From Acidimicrobiaceae bacterium (GTDB lineage Bacteria > Actinomycetota > Acidimicrobiia > Acidimicrobiales > RAAP-2): a stretch of 64,000 nt of DNA. Below the pieces are notes generated by a model. It was given only the letters and a program-made list of their open reading frames with translations. It was not told the origin of the DNA and made no database searches. The position numbers and the translations under genes were made by a program. The stretch is from assembly GCA_003164095.1 (NCBI GenBank), contig PLRX01000089.1:1-64000 (forward strand), in the 5' to 3' direction. Below are positions 15,340-25,213 of the stretch, in pieces; positions within the stretch are counted from its first letter, which is position 1; each line of letters opens with the position of its first letter.

Positions 15340-16772
15340 GGACGGGCTCCTTCCAGACGGGGGGCGGTCAGGACCTTCCCGGGGTTGAGGATGCCGGCGG
15401 GGTCGAACGCGTGCTTGATCCGGCGCATCAGGTCCAGCTTCACCGGATCCTCCAGGTCGGTGAACGACGCCAGCTTGGCCGTGCCGATGCCGTGCTCGCC
15501 CGACACGGCACCACCGTGCGCCATACCGGCAGCGAGGATGTCGTGGACCAGCCGGTGGCGCACGTCCGGGTCGGACTGGAAGACCGACAGGTGGACGTTG
15601 CCGTCACCCGCGTGCCCGCATCCGACCACCAGGGAGCCGGTGGCTGCGGCGAGGTCCCCCACGTCGGTCAGGTAGGTCGGGATCGACGCCCGGGGCACGA
15701 CCACGTCCACGATGTCGTCGGCCCCGGCGGCCTTGGAGGCCCAGAAGGCGTGCTCGCGCGCCGCGATCAGCTGGTGGCCGGCGTGGTCGGGCAGCACGTA
15801 GACGTCGAGGGCGCCGAGCTCGGCCAGCTGGCTCGCCAGCGCCTCGGTGTCCTCCTCGAGCCGTTCGGGATGATGGTCCTCGAGCACGATCACCAGGTAG
15901 GCGAGTGCGGCGGCTCGCACGTCCTCGGGGATGCCGAGGTCGATACCGGCGTTGGCGGTGATGCCGGCCATCGAGATCATGTCGATGTACTCGACCAGGA
16001 GCGGTCCGACGCCGCTGGCCACCACTGGCGGGACGGCCCCGGCCACCAGGTCCATGGTGGGGAACGGTGCCAGTACGGTGGCCTGGTGCTCCGGCCTCGG
16101 GTGGAGGCGGAGGATCGCCCGGGTCACCAGGGCGAGCGTGCCCTCGGACCCGATCACCAACTGGGTGAGGTCGTAGCCGCTGGTGGCCTTGACGAACTTG
16201 CCACCGGTCGAGATGACCTCGCCGGTGCCCAGGACGGCCTCGAGGCCGAGGACGTGGTGGCGGGTCACCCCGTACTTGACGGCCCGCATGCCGCCGGCGT
16301 TCGTCGAGATGTTGCCACCGAGGCTGGCCGACTGCTCCCCCGGGAACACGGGGTAGACCAGGCCGAGCGGTGTGAGGGCGGCGTCGAGCTCGGCAAGGGT
16401 GACCCCGGGCTCGACCACGGCGACCTGATTGGCCGTGTCGATCTCCAGGATGGCCGACATCCGCTCGAAGGAGACGACGACGCCGCCGGCTACGGGCACC
16501 GACCCGCCCGACAGCCCGGTGCCCGAGCCACGGGCGGTCAGCGGAATGCCGAGTTCGCAGGCCACGGTCACGACCGCAGCCACTTCGGTGGTGGTGGCGG
16601 GGCGGACCACAGCCCCCGGCCGGACCGGGTCCAGGCCGAGCGCCTCGTCGTGGCAGAGGTCGTCGGGTACGGCGGCGCCCACGTCGACGTGGGCCACTCC
16701 ACAGATGGCGGCCAGCCGGTCCCCGATCGTCGACTCCACCGTGCGCATACCTCCCCGGGCCTGTCTCGCCAC
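15336..16772 (-). CDS. FAD-linked 2-hydroxyacid dehydrogenase (GlcD/DLD-like)
   Basis: A 470-478 residue flavoprotein of the FAD-PCMH / FAD-oxidase C family: VRPATTTEVAAVV, the pyrophosphate-binding GSGTGLSGG, and the NISTNAGGMRAVKYGVTRHHVLGLEAVL stretch are all in their usual order, and the C-terminal half ends with HGIGTAKL. Members oxidise glycolate or D-lactate. A second start (ATG at 16748) is possible but has its Shine-Dalgarno too close. It heads a two-gene operon with the TPP enzyme, which could convert the 2-oxoacid product. Confidence 0.85.
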   Translation of the reverse strand: MARQARGGMRTVESTIGDRLAAICGVAHVDVGAAVPDDLCHDEALGLDPVRPGAVVRPATTTEVAAVVTVACELGIPLTARGSGTGLSGGSVPVAGGVVVSFERMSAILEIDTANQVAVVEPGVTLAELDAALTPLGLVYPVFPGEQSASLGGNISTNAGGMRAVKYGVTRHHVLGLEAVLGTGEVISTGGKFVKATSGYDLTQLVIGSEGTLALVTRAILRLHPRPEHQATVLAPFPTMDLVAGAVPPVVASGVGPLLVEYIDMISMAGITANAGIDLGIPEDVRAAALAYLVIVLEDHHPERLEEDTEALASQLAELGALDVYVLPDHAGHQLIAAREHAFWASKAAGADDIVDVVVPRASIPTYLTDVGDLAAATGSLVVGCGHAGDGNVHLSVFQSDPDVRHRLVHDILAAGMAHGGAVSGEHGIGTAKLASFTDLEDPVKLDLMRRIKHAFDPAGILNPGKVLTAPRLEGARP

Positions 16773-16915
16773 GCCCGAAGGACACGCTAACCCGTGGTGC
16801 CGGGTCGGCCCGGGCGCTCGCGACAGCTCGCACTCCCGGGCGGTCCCCGCGAATGGGAGCCGGGAGGACGCTTCGGTAGGCTGGGAGCCGTGGCAACCAG
16901 GAACTGGACTCGCTC

Positions 16916-17806
16916 GTGACGCCGGGACTGCACGGTGGCCACCGCGTCGCAGTCACGCTGCACAACCTGGTGACCCAGTGGAACACCGGGCCGTTCGCCA
17001 TCCTGACATTGGTCACCGTCCTGGTGGTGGGTGTCTGGTATGTGCAGTCGGCCTGGGCACTGTCGGCGAAGGGACGGACCTGGAGCCGCTGGCGCACGAC
17101 GTCGTTCCTCACCGGACTGGTGATGATCGATCTGGCCCTGCAGTCGCCGGTGGCCACGTTCACGATGGGCTACTTCGAAGCCCACGTGGTCCAGCATCTC
17201 CTGCTGATGGTCACGGCACCGCCGCTGCTCGCCCTCGGTGCCCCCATGACCCTCGCCCTGCAGACGTCGAGCCGACCGGTCAAGGTCCGGCTGCTCAGGA
17301 TCCTCAATTCCCAGGCGTTCCGCTGGTGGAGCCATCCGATCCCGTCCGCCGCCGTGTACTACGTCGGGATGTTCGCCTTCTTCCTGACGTCGGCGTTGGG
17401 CCTGGCCATGAGCCACATGTGGCTCATGGACCTCGTGAACCTGGCGTTCCTGATCGCCTCGATGCACTTCTGGTGGCCGATCGTCGGCATGGACTACATC
17501 CCGCACTGGCCGATGAGCCACGGAATGAAGATGGTGGCCCTTCTCATCGGTGTGCCCCTGGAGTCGTTCCTGGCGCTCGCCCTGATCATGTCGAGCCGGC
17601 CCGCGGCGTCGATGTACACCCTGGGTAGCACCCACTCCGGCGCCGCCATTCTCTGGATCGGCGCCGAGGCCTTCACCTTCCTGGCCCTGATCCCGATCTT
17701 CCTCCAGTGGCTGCGCGTCGAGGGGCGGCGCACCGTCCGGGTCGACGCCGAACTCGATGCGGCCTACGAGGCAGCCGGCACCACACTCACGCCCGTCGAC
17801 TACTGA
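16916..17806 (+). CDS. ctaG: CtaG-family cytochrome c oxidase assembly protein
   Basis: A 296-residue membrane protein with about seven helices and the caa3-type CtaG hallmarks: HVVQHLLLMVTAPPLLALGAP in the middle, HMWLMDLVNLAFLIASMHFWWPIVG, and the conserved histidines of the copper-related membrane face. It assists copper insertion into cytochrome oxidase. Start GTG at 16916 puts about 25 residues before the first helix. It stands alone between divergent and convergent neighbours. Confidence 0.85.
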   Translation: MTPGLHGGHRVAVTLHNLVTQWNTGPFAILTLVTVLVVGVWYVQSAWALSAKGRTWSRWRTTSFLTGLVMIDLALQSPVATFTMGYFEAHVVQHLLLMVTAPPLLALGAPMTLALQTSSRPVKVRLLRILNSQAFRWWSHPIPSAAVYYVGMFAFFLTSALGLAMSHMWLMDLVNLAFLIASMHFWWPIVGMDYIPHWPMSHGMKMVALLIGVPLESFLALALIMSSRPAASMYTLGSTHSGAAILWIGAEAFTFLALIPIFLQWLRVEGRRTVRVDAELDAAYEAAGTTLTPVDY

Positions 17807-17822
17807 CCCTCCGGCCGCCCGG

Positions 17823-18899
17823 TCAGGCGGAGGCGAAGGTGTAGGTGAAGGGCACCGTCTTCGGCACGTCGGTGAAGGCGCTCTTCCCCTTGATGGTGAT
17901 GCCCACGATGACCGCCGAGGAGCCGACTTCGACGGTCATCGTCCCTTCAGCCGGGTAGGTCAGCACCTGTCCGGCCTGCTGCACGCCGCTGACCAGCGGA
18001 ATGGCCGAGGAGGAGCTGGTCACCTGGACCCAGCACGGACCGGAGGTGGCGACCACCACATCGAATTTCGAGGTGGCCACCGTGTACGAGGCACCGGATG
18101 ACGAGGTGCCGGTCGGCTGGACCGGGAACGCCTGACGGGGTGCCGGAGCCGCGGTGGGGGTCGAGGTGGATCCGCCGCCGGACGGAGACGCCGACCCGGC
18201 CGGCACGACCCGCAGGATGTGGGCGTTCGCCAGGACCTTGGGACGCACGGCCAGCAGCACTGACCCCACTGCGACGATCAGGACCAGGACGCCGACGATC
18301 CAGGTGAACGCCTTCAGCCACCCGGGCGCCTTCATGCGCCGACGACCCCGGGCCACCTGACGCCGCCCCTTGCGCAGGTCGGAGCGGGGCACCACCGGGA
18401 ACGTGCCCGTCGGAGGCCCCGAGGTGACCTGGTAGCCGTAGTTCCCCGAGGCACCCGACGCCGAGGTGATCCGTCCGCCGACCTGCGGCACCTCGCCCGT
18501 CTCGGTGAACGCCCTCAGGTGGTCGGGCCCCGTGGTGACAGCTGCCACCACGCTGGTCACGGCGGGAGTCGCCCGTGTGGTCGTCATGTCGCCGAAGTTC
18601 CTCCGTTGGGCGACGAACCGGGTGCAGATCGTGTCTTCGTCGAGGCCGAGGAGCGTGGCATAGCGGCGAAGGGTGGAGATGGCGAGGACCTCGTCGGGCA
18701 GGGACTCCAGGTCGTCGTGCTCGAGCGCCTCGATCTGGGTGATCGGGCGGCCCAGGCGGTCGTGGACGGTCAGCAGGTCGAGGCCGCGCTCGGCCCTGGC
18801 CCTCCGTAGCTGCGTCCCGACCGACTCGGCGGACTCAGCTGGCAGCTGGTCCTGACCGTCGCCGCCCCGGCGCGTCGTTCCACCTCGGGGGCGGTTCAC
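17823..18899 (-). CDS. RodZ-like helix-turn-helix membrane protein
   Basis: A 358-residue protein. An N-terminal HTH (about 26-95, VGTQLRRARAERGLDLLTVHDRLG) is followed by a linker, one membrane helix (about 200-220), a Ser/Thr/Pro-rich stretch and a C-terminal beta-domain (about 265-355) of the DUF4115 kind. This is the RodZ layout, in which the HTH binds cytoskeletal MreB and the outer domain the wall machinery. It lies 165 bp from the LCP protein gene on the same strand; both concern the cell envelope. Confidence 0.75.
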   Translation of the reverse strand: MNRPRGGTTRRGGDGQDQLPAESAESVGTQLRRARAERGLDLLTVHDRLGRPITQIEALEHDDLESLPDEVLAISTLRRYATLLGLDEDTICTRFVAQRRNFGDMTTTRATPAVTSVVAAVTTGPDHLRAFTETGEVPQVGGRITSASGASGNYGYQVTSGPPTGTFPVVPRSDLRKGRRQVARGRRRMKAPGWLKAFTWIVGVLVLIVAVGSVLLAVRPKVLANAHILRVVPAGSASPSGGGSTSTPTAAPAPRQAFPVQPTGTSSSGASYTVATSKFDVVVATSGPCWVQVTSSSSAIPLVSGVQQAGQVLTYPAEGTMTVEVGSSAVIVGITIKGKSAFTDVPKTVPFTYTFASA

Positions 18900-19064
18900 C
18901 TGGGGTCTCCTGACATGGTCCTGGGTGCAGCGTACTTGCCGGGGTGCCCGAATCGGCTGACGTGGAGCGGTCGACGTCGCCCGACGCGCCGCCGTGGGCC
19001 GCTGAGCCTTCCTTCGTAGTGGTCACCAGGGAGGACGAGGCGAGTGCCGGGACCAGGTCGCCGG

Positions 19065-20753
19065 TCAGGCCGGGCAGGCCCGGGGGTCCCAGGGCTGCAG
19101 TGGCGTGACCGCCGGAGTTGGCGCCTGGAACGGGGTATCCGATGAGGACGACGTCGTCGACGTCGTCGACGCAGACGCCGTGGTGGTGGTCGTCGCACCG
19201 GTGGCGGGAGTGGCCGTGGCCGGCGGACTGTCCACTGTGAACTGTGTGCCGGTCACGACCGTCACCTGGGCGCCGTCGGTGGTGGGTCCGAGGGCGGTGA
19301 TGACGGATCCGGACATCGACTTGGCAACGGCCTGCGCCGCGGCCTGGTCGACGGCGGTCCTGTTGGCGAAGTACACCACCGTCTCTGCTTCCGTACCGAC
19401 CGGGGTGGAGTCACCCACGCCGACCACGTGGTACCCGAGGGCCGTCAGGGCGTCGCCGGTGTCCGCGGCCTGGTCGGTGACGCCGGAACCGTTCAACACG
19501 GAGACGGTCACCGAGGAGGGAGCGGGAAGGGTGAGCCCGGTCTCGGTGTCCGTGTCGGGACCGATACCGAGGAACTTCTGGATGACCTGGTCGTCCTGGA
19601 CGTTGGAGGGGAACTCGATGTCGCCGTAGGAACCGCCCTTGTAGACGTAGGAGCCGAATTGGTCGACCTGGACCGGGAGCGTCAGCTGTGGAGCCGAGTT
19701 TGGATCCACTCCGTGGAAGTCGAGGACCATGTTGACCATGTCCGAGGTGGAGAACCGCTTGTCCACCTCCAGCTGGGGTGCCACCGAGCTGATGAGCTGC
19801 CCGTCGGTGATGGGGTTCGACAGCCCGTTCTTCGACACGGCGGTGCCCAGCACGCGGAGGAATTCGTGGTCGCGGCGGATGCGTGCGAGGTCGCTCTGGT
19901 TCTCGAACGGCCAGTAGTTGGGGTCGGACGTGCTGACACCGGGAGGCTTGTACTGGAGGTGCCGGGCCCGGACGACCTGCAGCGCGTGGACCCCGTCGAG
20001 ACTGATGCAGCCCGGTGTGAAGACCTGGAGTCCGGAGTAGGCGTCGAAGACCGGCTCGGGAAAGTACATCTTCACCCCGCCGAGAGCGTTGACCACGTTG
20101 GCGAAGGTGTCGAAATTGAGCACCACATAGTGCTGGATGGGGATCCCGAGGTTCTCGTTGATGGCGGACACCAGCTGGCTGGGACCCTCGTAGAGGGCGG
20201 CGTCGATCTTGTTCGCCCCGTCAGCGCGGGCATTGGGGACGAACAGGTCGCGCGGGATCGACAGGATGGACATGCTGCGCTTCGACGGGTCGAGGTGGAG
20301 GATCATCACCACGTCGCTGTTGACGCCGTTGACGCCGTCCGAGCACAGCCCGTAGGCGGCGTTCTGGACCGTGAGCGCGCAGCGGTCGGTCGACCCGACG
20401 AGCAGGATGTTCTCGGTGCCTGCGTCGGCACCGGCGCTCGGTACGTCGACGAGCCCCTTCACGTCGAGGCGGTGGATCTCCCCGTTGAGGTACCAGGCAT
20501 AGCCGGCGGTGCCGGCGACCGCCACGACCACCAGGACGCCGACCACGCCGAGGACCCACCAGAGTCTGTGGTGCCGAGGCCGGACCTGACCATGTCGCCG
20601 GGGGCGCCGCCTGCCGCCGGAGCGCGCCACCTGTTCCCCGAGGGAGCGCAGGCCGTGCTCGTCGAACGTGGAAGGGCCGGTTGCACCGTCCTGACGACCG
20701 GTCCGGACCCGGGCTGGAACGGCCCCGGGATCCTCTGGACCGTGGGAAGTCAT
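19065..20753 (-). CDS. LytR-CpsA-Psr family protein with LytR_C domain
   Basis: A 562-residue protein: basic cytoplasmic N-terminus (about 65 residues), one membrane helix (about 66-88), an LCP domain (about 120-330) with SIPRDLFV, the FDTFANVVNALGGVKMYFPEP segment and the arginines of RARHLQY and ARIRRDHEFLR, then a LytR_C domain (about 410-510; VSVLNGSGV) and a Thr/Ser-rich tail. LCP enzymes transfer lipid-linked glycopolymers onto peptidoglycan, in actinobacteria arabinogalactan or similar polymers. Complete and of normal length. Confidence 0.9.
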   Translation of the reverse strand: MTSHGPEDPGAVPARVRTGRQDGATGPSTFDEHGLRSLGEQVARSGGRRRPRRHGQVRPRHHRLWWVLGVVGVLVVVAVAGTAGYAWYLNGEIHRLDVKGLVDVPSAGADAGTENILLVGSTDRCALTVQNAAYGLCSDGVNGVNSDVVMILHLDPSKRSMSILSIPRDLFVPNARADGANKIDAALYEGPSQLVSAINENLGIPIQHYVVLNFDTFANVVNALGGVKMYFPEPVFDAYSGLQVFTPGCISLDGVHALQVVRARHLQYKPPGVSTSDPNYWPFENQSDLARIRRDHEFLRVLGTAVSKNGLSNPITDGQLISSVAPQLEVDKRFSTSDMVNMVLDFHGVDPNSAPQLTLPVQVDQFGSYVYKGGSYGDIEFPSNVQDDQVIQKFLGIGPDTDTETGLTLPAPSSVTVSVLNGSGVTDQAADTGDALTALGYHVVGVGDSTPVGTEAETVVYFANRTAVDQAAAQAVAKSMSGSVITALGPTTDGAQVTVVTGTQFTVDSPPATATPATGATTTTTASASTTSTTSSSSDTPFQAPTPAVTPLQPWDPRACPA

Positions 20754-20829
20754 GACCCTCCACGTTAGTGACGCATGCCTCCGAATTGGTGGCAGCAGGT
20801 CGAAACCGCTGGTCAGAAGTGGTGTGGAG

Positions 20830-22395
20830 TCACTCAGGGCTGCTCTCGGGCGCCGTCGCGGTCACCTGGAAGTCCCCAGAGCGCAGGCGCAGCGTGTCGC
20901 GCCAGAAGCTGACGGTCCAGCTCGGCCAGTTGTTGGTGATCCTGCCCGCAGTGTCCTTGTACCAACTGGTGCAGTTACCGGCCCAGGCCGTCCGGCCCAT
21001 CAGCCGCTGGGTGCGCCGGTCGTCACGCAGGTAGGCGCCGTCGCGCACCACGACGGCGGCACCGGCCGTGCCGGTCATGGTCCGTGTCTGGGCGGCCAGG
21101 GCCTGCAGCACCAGGTTCAGCTGCCGCTCCACCATGAAGAGGATCGAGTTGTGGCCGAGGTTGGTGTTGGGTCCGTAGAGCACGTAGCAGTTCGGGAACC
21201 CGGCCACGGCTGTACCGAGGTAGGCATGGGCCCCCTCACGCCAGGACGCGGCGAGCGTGCGGCCCCGGACGCCGACCACCTCGATGTGCGACAGGAACGC
21301 GGTGGTGACGAATCCCGTGCCCCAGATGAGGACGTCCGCGGGGTGGCGTGCACCGTCGGCGGTCACCACGGCATCGGGCTCGACGCGTGCGACAGGGGAG
21401 TCGACCACTGTGACGTCGGGGCGCAGCAGGGCCGGGTACCAGTCGTTGGAGATGAGGATCCGTTTGCAGCCCACCGGGTAGTCGGGCACCACGGCGTGCT
21501 CGGGGAGCCGGTCGTTGACGACGTCGTCCCGGATCCCGTTGCGGAACATGTCCTGGACCTTGCGGCCGGCCCAGCTGTCGCGACGGAAGGTGACCCAGCG
21601 CAGTTCGAGGGTCCAGTAGATCCACCAGCGGTACGCGGTCCGCAGCGGTCCGAAGCGACGCAGGGCCTGTCGGGTGGTCCTTTGGTACGGGTGGTCCTTC
21701 TTGGGCCCGACGTAGCTGGGGCTGCGCTGGAACACGGTGGTCGACGCCGCCGCGGCGGCCACCGGCGGGACGAATTGGATGGCGCTGGCCCCGGTTCCGA
21801 CCACGGCGACCCGCTTGCCCTCCAGGTCGACGGAGTGGTTCCACCGGGCCGAGTGCCACGAGGGCCCGGCAAAACTGTCCACTCCTGCCACGTCGGGCAC
21901 ATGGGGGCGGTTGAGTTGACCGCAGGCGAACACGAGGGTGTCGGCCACGAGTGTCGCCGGACCGGCCGCGTCGACCAGATCGAGCCGCCACCTGCCGGTG
22001 GACTCGTCGAACCTGGCCGAGGTGACGGTGGTGCCGGTGCGGAGGTGCGGGGTGAGATTGTGGCGCCGGACGAGATCCTCGGCGTAGTCGAGGATCTCGG
22101 GCTGTTCGGCAAATCGCCGTGACCAGTCGGTCTTCGGTGCGAACGAGAAGGAGTAGAGGTGGGAGGGTACGTCGCAGGCCGCGCCCGGATAGACGTTGTC
22201 CCGCCAGGTGCCACCGACGCCGTCGGACTGCTCGAGGATGGTGAAGGACCGGACGCCGGCGCGGACCAGCTGGATGGCGGTGGCCAGCCCCGACAGGCCG
22301 CCGCCGACGATGGCGACCGCCGGGGTCGGGCGACCCTCGACCCGGGCCCGCCGGACCTCCCGTTCGAATGCTCTGTGCCCGATGTCCAGCGCCAT
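20830..22395 (-). CDS. Flavin-containing monooxygenase (Baeyer-Villiger-like)
   Basis: A 521-residue FAD/NADPH enzyme. The FAD Rossmann motif is VGGGLSGLATAIQL near residue 30, the NADPH motif is VVGTGASAIQFVP near 195, and the monooxygenase fingerprint corresponds to the SARWNHSVD region just before it. Substrates of this family are ketones or soft nucleophiles. ATG at 22395 is preferred because GGGGGAG precedes it; the longer frame upstream is Arg/Pro-rich and unsupported. No partner gene is adjacent; the divergent neighbour is the permease at 22647. Confidence 0.85.
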   Translation of the reverse strand: MALDIGHRAFEREVRRARVEGRPTPAVAIVGGGLSGLATAIQLVRAGVRSFTILEQSDGVGGTWRDNVYPGAACDVPSHLYSFSFAPKTDWSRRFAEQPEILDYAEDLVRRHNLTPHLRTGTTVTSARFDESTGRWRLDLVDAAGPATLVADTLVFACGQLNRPHVPDVAGVDSFAGPSWHSARWNHSVDLEGKRVAVVGTGASAIQFVPPVAAAAASTTVFQRSPSYVGPKKDHPYQRTTRQALRRFGPLRTAYRWWIYWTLELRWVTFRRDSWAGRKVQDMFRNGIRDDVVNDRLPEHAVVPDYPVGCKRILISNDWYPALLRPDVTVVDSPVARVEPDAVVTADGARHPADVLIWGTGFVTTAFLSHIEVVGVRGRTLAASWREGAHAYLGTAVAGFPNCYVLYGPNTNLGHNSILFMVERQLNLVLQALAAQTRTMTGTAGAAVVVRDGAYLRDDRRTQRLMGRTAWAGNCTSWYKDTAGRITNNWPSWTVSFWRDTLRLRSGDFQVTATAPESSPE

Positions 22396-22539
22396 GACTC
22401 CCCCTGCTTCCGCCTCCACCGGCGGGGGAGGCGCAAGACGACGATACCGGCGCCGAGAGGTGTCCGGCAGGGCGGAGCGCGAGCCCCTCGGGAGGACGAT
22501 CTCGACCGACGACCCGGACCCGTGCGAGCGGGGTAAATA

Positions 22540-22547
22540 CTCTAGAC
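22540..22547. promoter_or_regulatory. Candidate HutC/GntR operator before the permease
   Basis: CTCTAGAC follows directly on, and overlaps, a possible -10 element TACTCT (22538-22543). It matches the GT-N-TA-N-AC operator type at all but one base and shares the TCTAGAC core with the site at 25132-25139, which overlaps its own -10 element in the same manner. It lies about 100 nt upstream of the permease start. Confidence 0.5.
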
Positions 22548-22646
22548 ACATCAGGTGCCGGGTGTTACGTTGCCGCTAGTCACGAGGGGTCCGCGACTGC
22601 AGTCCGACCGAATTGTTCGAGTGCAACGACGAGAAAGAGGACGCCA

Positions 22647-24242
22647 GTGCCCGAGGGAATTGAGCCACTCGAGATCGAACCCGAGCACCTGGGGGTGCGT
22701 TCGGACGAGGAATTGCTGGCGGAGCTCGGGTACAAGCAGGAGCTGAACCGGTCCTGGTCCGGGTTCTCCAACTTCGCCATCTCGTTCTCGATCATCTCGA
22801 TCCTGGCCGGCTGTTTCACAACGTTCTCCAGCGGGTGGAACGGCGGTGGCCCGGCCGCCATCGCCTGGGGCTGGCCGATCCTCGCCGCGCTGATCCTCTG
22901 CATCGGGCTGTGCCTGGCCGAGCTGGTGTCCGCCTACCCGACGTCTGGCGGCATCTACTGGTGGGCATCCAAGCTGGGCGGCCCGAAGGCCGGCTACTAC
23001 ACCGGCTGGCTCAACCTCATCGGCCTGCTGGCCATCGTGGCCTCGGTGGCCTACGGCTGCGCCACCTTCCTGGACCTGACACTGGGGTTCTTCTCGACCA
23101 GCTGGCACTCCGGGAGCCTCAACACCATCTTCCTGTTCTTCATCGGGATCCTGGTCATCGCCGCCGTCGTGAACATCTTCTCCAGCCACCTGCTGGCCAT
23201 GGTCAACAACGTCTCGGTGTGGTGGCACGTCTTCGGCGCCGCCGCCGTCATCCTGATCCTGGTCTTCGTGCCCCATCACCATGCGAGTGCGTCGATGGTG
23301 TTCACCTCGACCGTCAACAACACCGGGTTCTTCAGTGGGAAGACCCACGGGCTCGGATTCCTCATCGTGGTCCTGCCGATCGGCGGCCTGCTGACCCAGT
23401 ACACGATCACCGGGTACGACGCCTCGGCCCACCTGTCCGAGGAGACGCGCTCGGCCGCCGACACGGCGGCCAAGGGCATGTGGCGCTCGATCTTCTACTC
23501 GGCCATCGGCGGCTGGATCCTCCTCCTGGCGTTCCTCTTCGCCGTGCAGGACGAGGCCAAGGTCACGGCCGCGGGCGGCGGAGTGGCATCCATCTTCGCC
23601 CAGGCACTGACGTCCCGATGGGGTGCGACGGTGCTGCTGATCTCCACGCTCGGCCAGTTCTTCTGCACCATGGCGTGCATGACCAGCTGCTCCCGGATGC
23701 TCTTCGCATTCAGCCGTGACGGCGCCGTGCCCGGCCACAAGCAGTGGTCGCGGTTGAGCTCACGACGGGTGCCGGTCGGCGGCGTGATCCTGACAGCGGT
23801 CATCGGCATCATCCTGACGTCACCGGCTCTCATCCCGGTCGACATCGCCGGGGCCCCCGTGCCGATCGCGTTCTACGCAGTGGTGTCGATCGGCGTCATC
23901 GGCCTCTACTGGTGCTTCGCCATCCCGATCTGGCACCGCTGGCGTCTCGGCGAGAAGTTCAAAGCCGGCGGTTGGAGCGTCGGAGCCAAGTACAAGTGGC
24001 TGTGCGTCATCGCCCTCATCGATGTCGTCCTGTGCTCGATCATGGCGTTCATGCCGACGTCGAACCTCGGCGTGCCGTGGAGCAGCGGCTTCGGCCTGAA
24101 GTATGTCAATTACACGATCATCGTGGTCCCTGTGGCCATGATCGCCCTGTGGGTCTACTGGCACCTCTCCGTGAAGAAGTGGTTCACCGGCCCGCGCCAG
24201 ACGATCAACGTGTCCGACGAGGAGCTCGCTCAGGGGATCTGA
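22647..24242 (+). CDS. APC-superfamily amino acid / quaternary amine permease
   Basis: A 531-residue transporter with about twelve hydrophobic helices. The first helix region NRSWSGFSNFAISFSIISIL and the SGGIYWWASKLGG loop are typical of the amino acid/GABA/choline permease branch of the APC superfamily. It should import a small amine or amino acid by proton or sodium symport. Translation starts at GTG 22647. The shared operator and the kinase and demethylase genes 1-4 kb downstream suggest choline, glycine betaine, dimethylglycine or a similar N-methyl compound as substrate; that is inference. Confidence 0.85.
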   Translation: MPEGIEPLEIEPEHLGVRSDEELLAELGYKQELNRSWSGFSNFAISFSIISILAGCFTTFSSGWNGGGPAAIAWGWPILAALILCIGLCLAELVSAYPTSGGIYWWASKLGGPKAGYYTGWLNLIGLLAIVASVAYGCATFLDLTLGFFSTSWHSGSLNTIFLFFIGILVIAAVVNIFSSHLLAMVNNVSVWWHVFGAAAVILILVFVPHHHASASMVFTSTVNNTGFFSGKTHGLGFLIVVLPIGGLLTQYTITGYDASAHLSEETRSAADTAAKGMWRSIFYSAIGGWILLLAFLFAVQDEAKVTAAGGGVASIFAQALTSRWGATVLLISTLGQFFCTMACMTSCSRMLFAFSRDGAVPGHKQWSRLSSRRVPVGGVILTAVIGIILTSPALIPVDIAGAPVPIAFYAVVSIGVIGLYWCFAIPIWHRWRLGEKFKAGGWSVGAKYKWLCVIALIDVVLCSIMAFMPTSNLGVPWSSGFGLKYVNYTIIVVPVAMIALWVYWHLSVKKWFTGPRQTINVSDEELAQGI

Positions 24243-24304
24243 CCCTCCGGCAACCGCTCCGGGCTCCGGGTGACGTCCGTACGCAACGGGCGCGGACGGG
24301 TCGG

Positions 24305-25081
24305 TCAGGTGATGCCGGTCTGCAGCGCGATCTTGATCCGGTCGGATCGGAAGATGTCCCGGGCGAACTCGACGGCCAGTCCGGCGGTGGTGAACGCCGT
24401 CCGGGTGATGAGCATGAGAGCCGAGCCCTGGTCCACCTGCAGCAGCTCGGCCTCGTCCGCCCGGGCGATGACCGGCTCGAGCGCCTCGACGGCCGAGGTG
24501 GGTCGTTGCCCGTAGGTGCGGGTCAGGAGACCGTAGAGCGAGCCGGACAGCCCGTAGTCGAGCAGGTCGGGGAAGGGACCGGTGGGAAAGAAGGAACGTT
24601 CGATGGCCAACGGCTCGCGTCGAGCGGTCCGCACGCGGACGATCTCGTGCACGGGCGTGCCGCGCTGGATCCCCAGCGCGCTCGCCACCTTGGCGTTGGA
24701 CGGGACGGTGGTGGCGGACACCACCCGTGCGCCGGCCCGCAGGTTCGATCGGCGCATCTGCTCGGTGAAGCCGGCCATGCCCGTCAGGTCGCACTCGATG
24801 CGCGGCTCCCGGACGAACGTGCCGCCGAGTCTCCCCGTCTTGCGCTCGAGTGTCCCCTTCCCCTCGAGGGTGGCGAGCGCCTGACGCAGGGTCATCCGGC
24901 TGACGCCGAGGGACGCGGCGAAGACGTCCTCGCGCGGTAGGCGGTCGCCGGGCACCAGGTCACCCCTCCCGATGAGGTCGGTGAGCCACCTGGCGATGCT
25001 GGCGTGCACCGGCGTGCCGTCCGGGGTGGGGAACGAGGGCGCGCCGGCCAGCCAGTCGAGGGGGGTCTCCGCGCGCGTCAC
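24305..25081 (-). CDS. GntR/HutC-family repressor (UTRA domain)
   Basis: A 258-residue regulator. The N-terminal winged helix (about 25-95) contains LPREDVFAASLGVSRMTLRQALATLEGKG; the C-terminal UTRA ligand domain (about 110-255) has the PLAIERSFFP and SLYGLLTRTYG landmarks. It likely senses an amine or its breakdown product. GTG at 25081 is chosen because the longer frame adds a non-conserved stretch that would cover the promoter. It lies between the permease and the divergent kinase/dehydrogenase genes, and a GTCTAGAC operator sits in the intergenic region. Confidence 0.9.
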   Translation of the reverse strand: MTRAETPLDWLAGAPSFPTPDGTPVHASIARWLTDLIGRGDLVPGDRLPREDVFAASLGVSRMTLRQALATLEGKGTLERKTGRLGGTFVREPRIECDLTGMAGFTEQMRRSNLRAGARVVSATTVPSNAKVASALGIQRGTPVHEIVRVRTARREPLAIERSFFPTGPFPDLLDYGLSGSLYGLLTRTYGQRPTSAVEALEPVIARADEAELLQVDQGSALMLITRTAFTTAGLAVEFARDIFRSDRIKIALQTGIT

Positions 25082-25131
25082 TGGGGCGATGCTACGGCAA
25101 CCCCCGGAGCGCCGGAGGCCACTGATATTCT

Positions 25132-25139
25132 GTCTAGAC
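25132..25139. promoter_or_regulatory. HutC/GntR operator GTCTAGAC
   Basis: GTCTAGAC is an exact match to the HutC-subfamily operator form GT-N-TA-N-AC and is a perfect palindrome. It abuts a -10-like TATTCT (25126-25131) of the rightward kinase/dehydrogenase operon and lies 51 bp from the divergent regulator start, so it can serve both repression of the operon and autoregulation. Confidence 0.65.
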
Positions 25140-25213
25140 CATGGGCGGACGCCCAGGGCCACAGACCAGGGTCCGTCGTCGCAACGGGCGGTCAAGGCGC
25201 ACCAAGGGGGGTC

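Noticed and set aside
19149-19177. GACGTC-rich short repeat
   Set aside because: Encodes the Ser/Thr/Asp-rich tail of the LCP protein; simple codon repetition.
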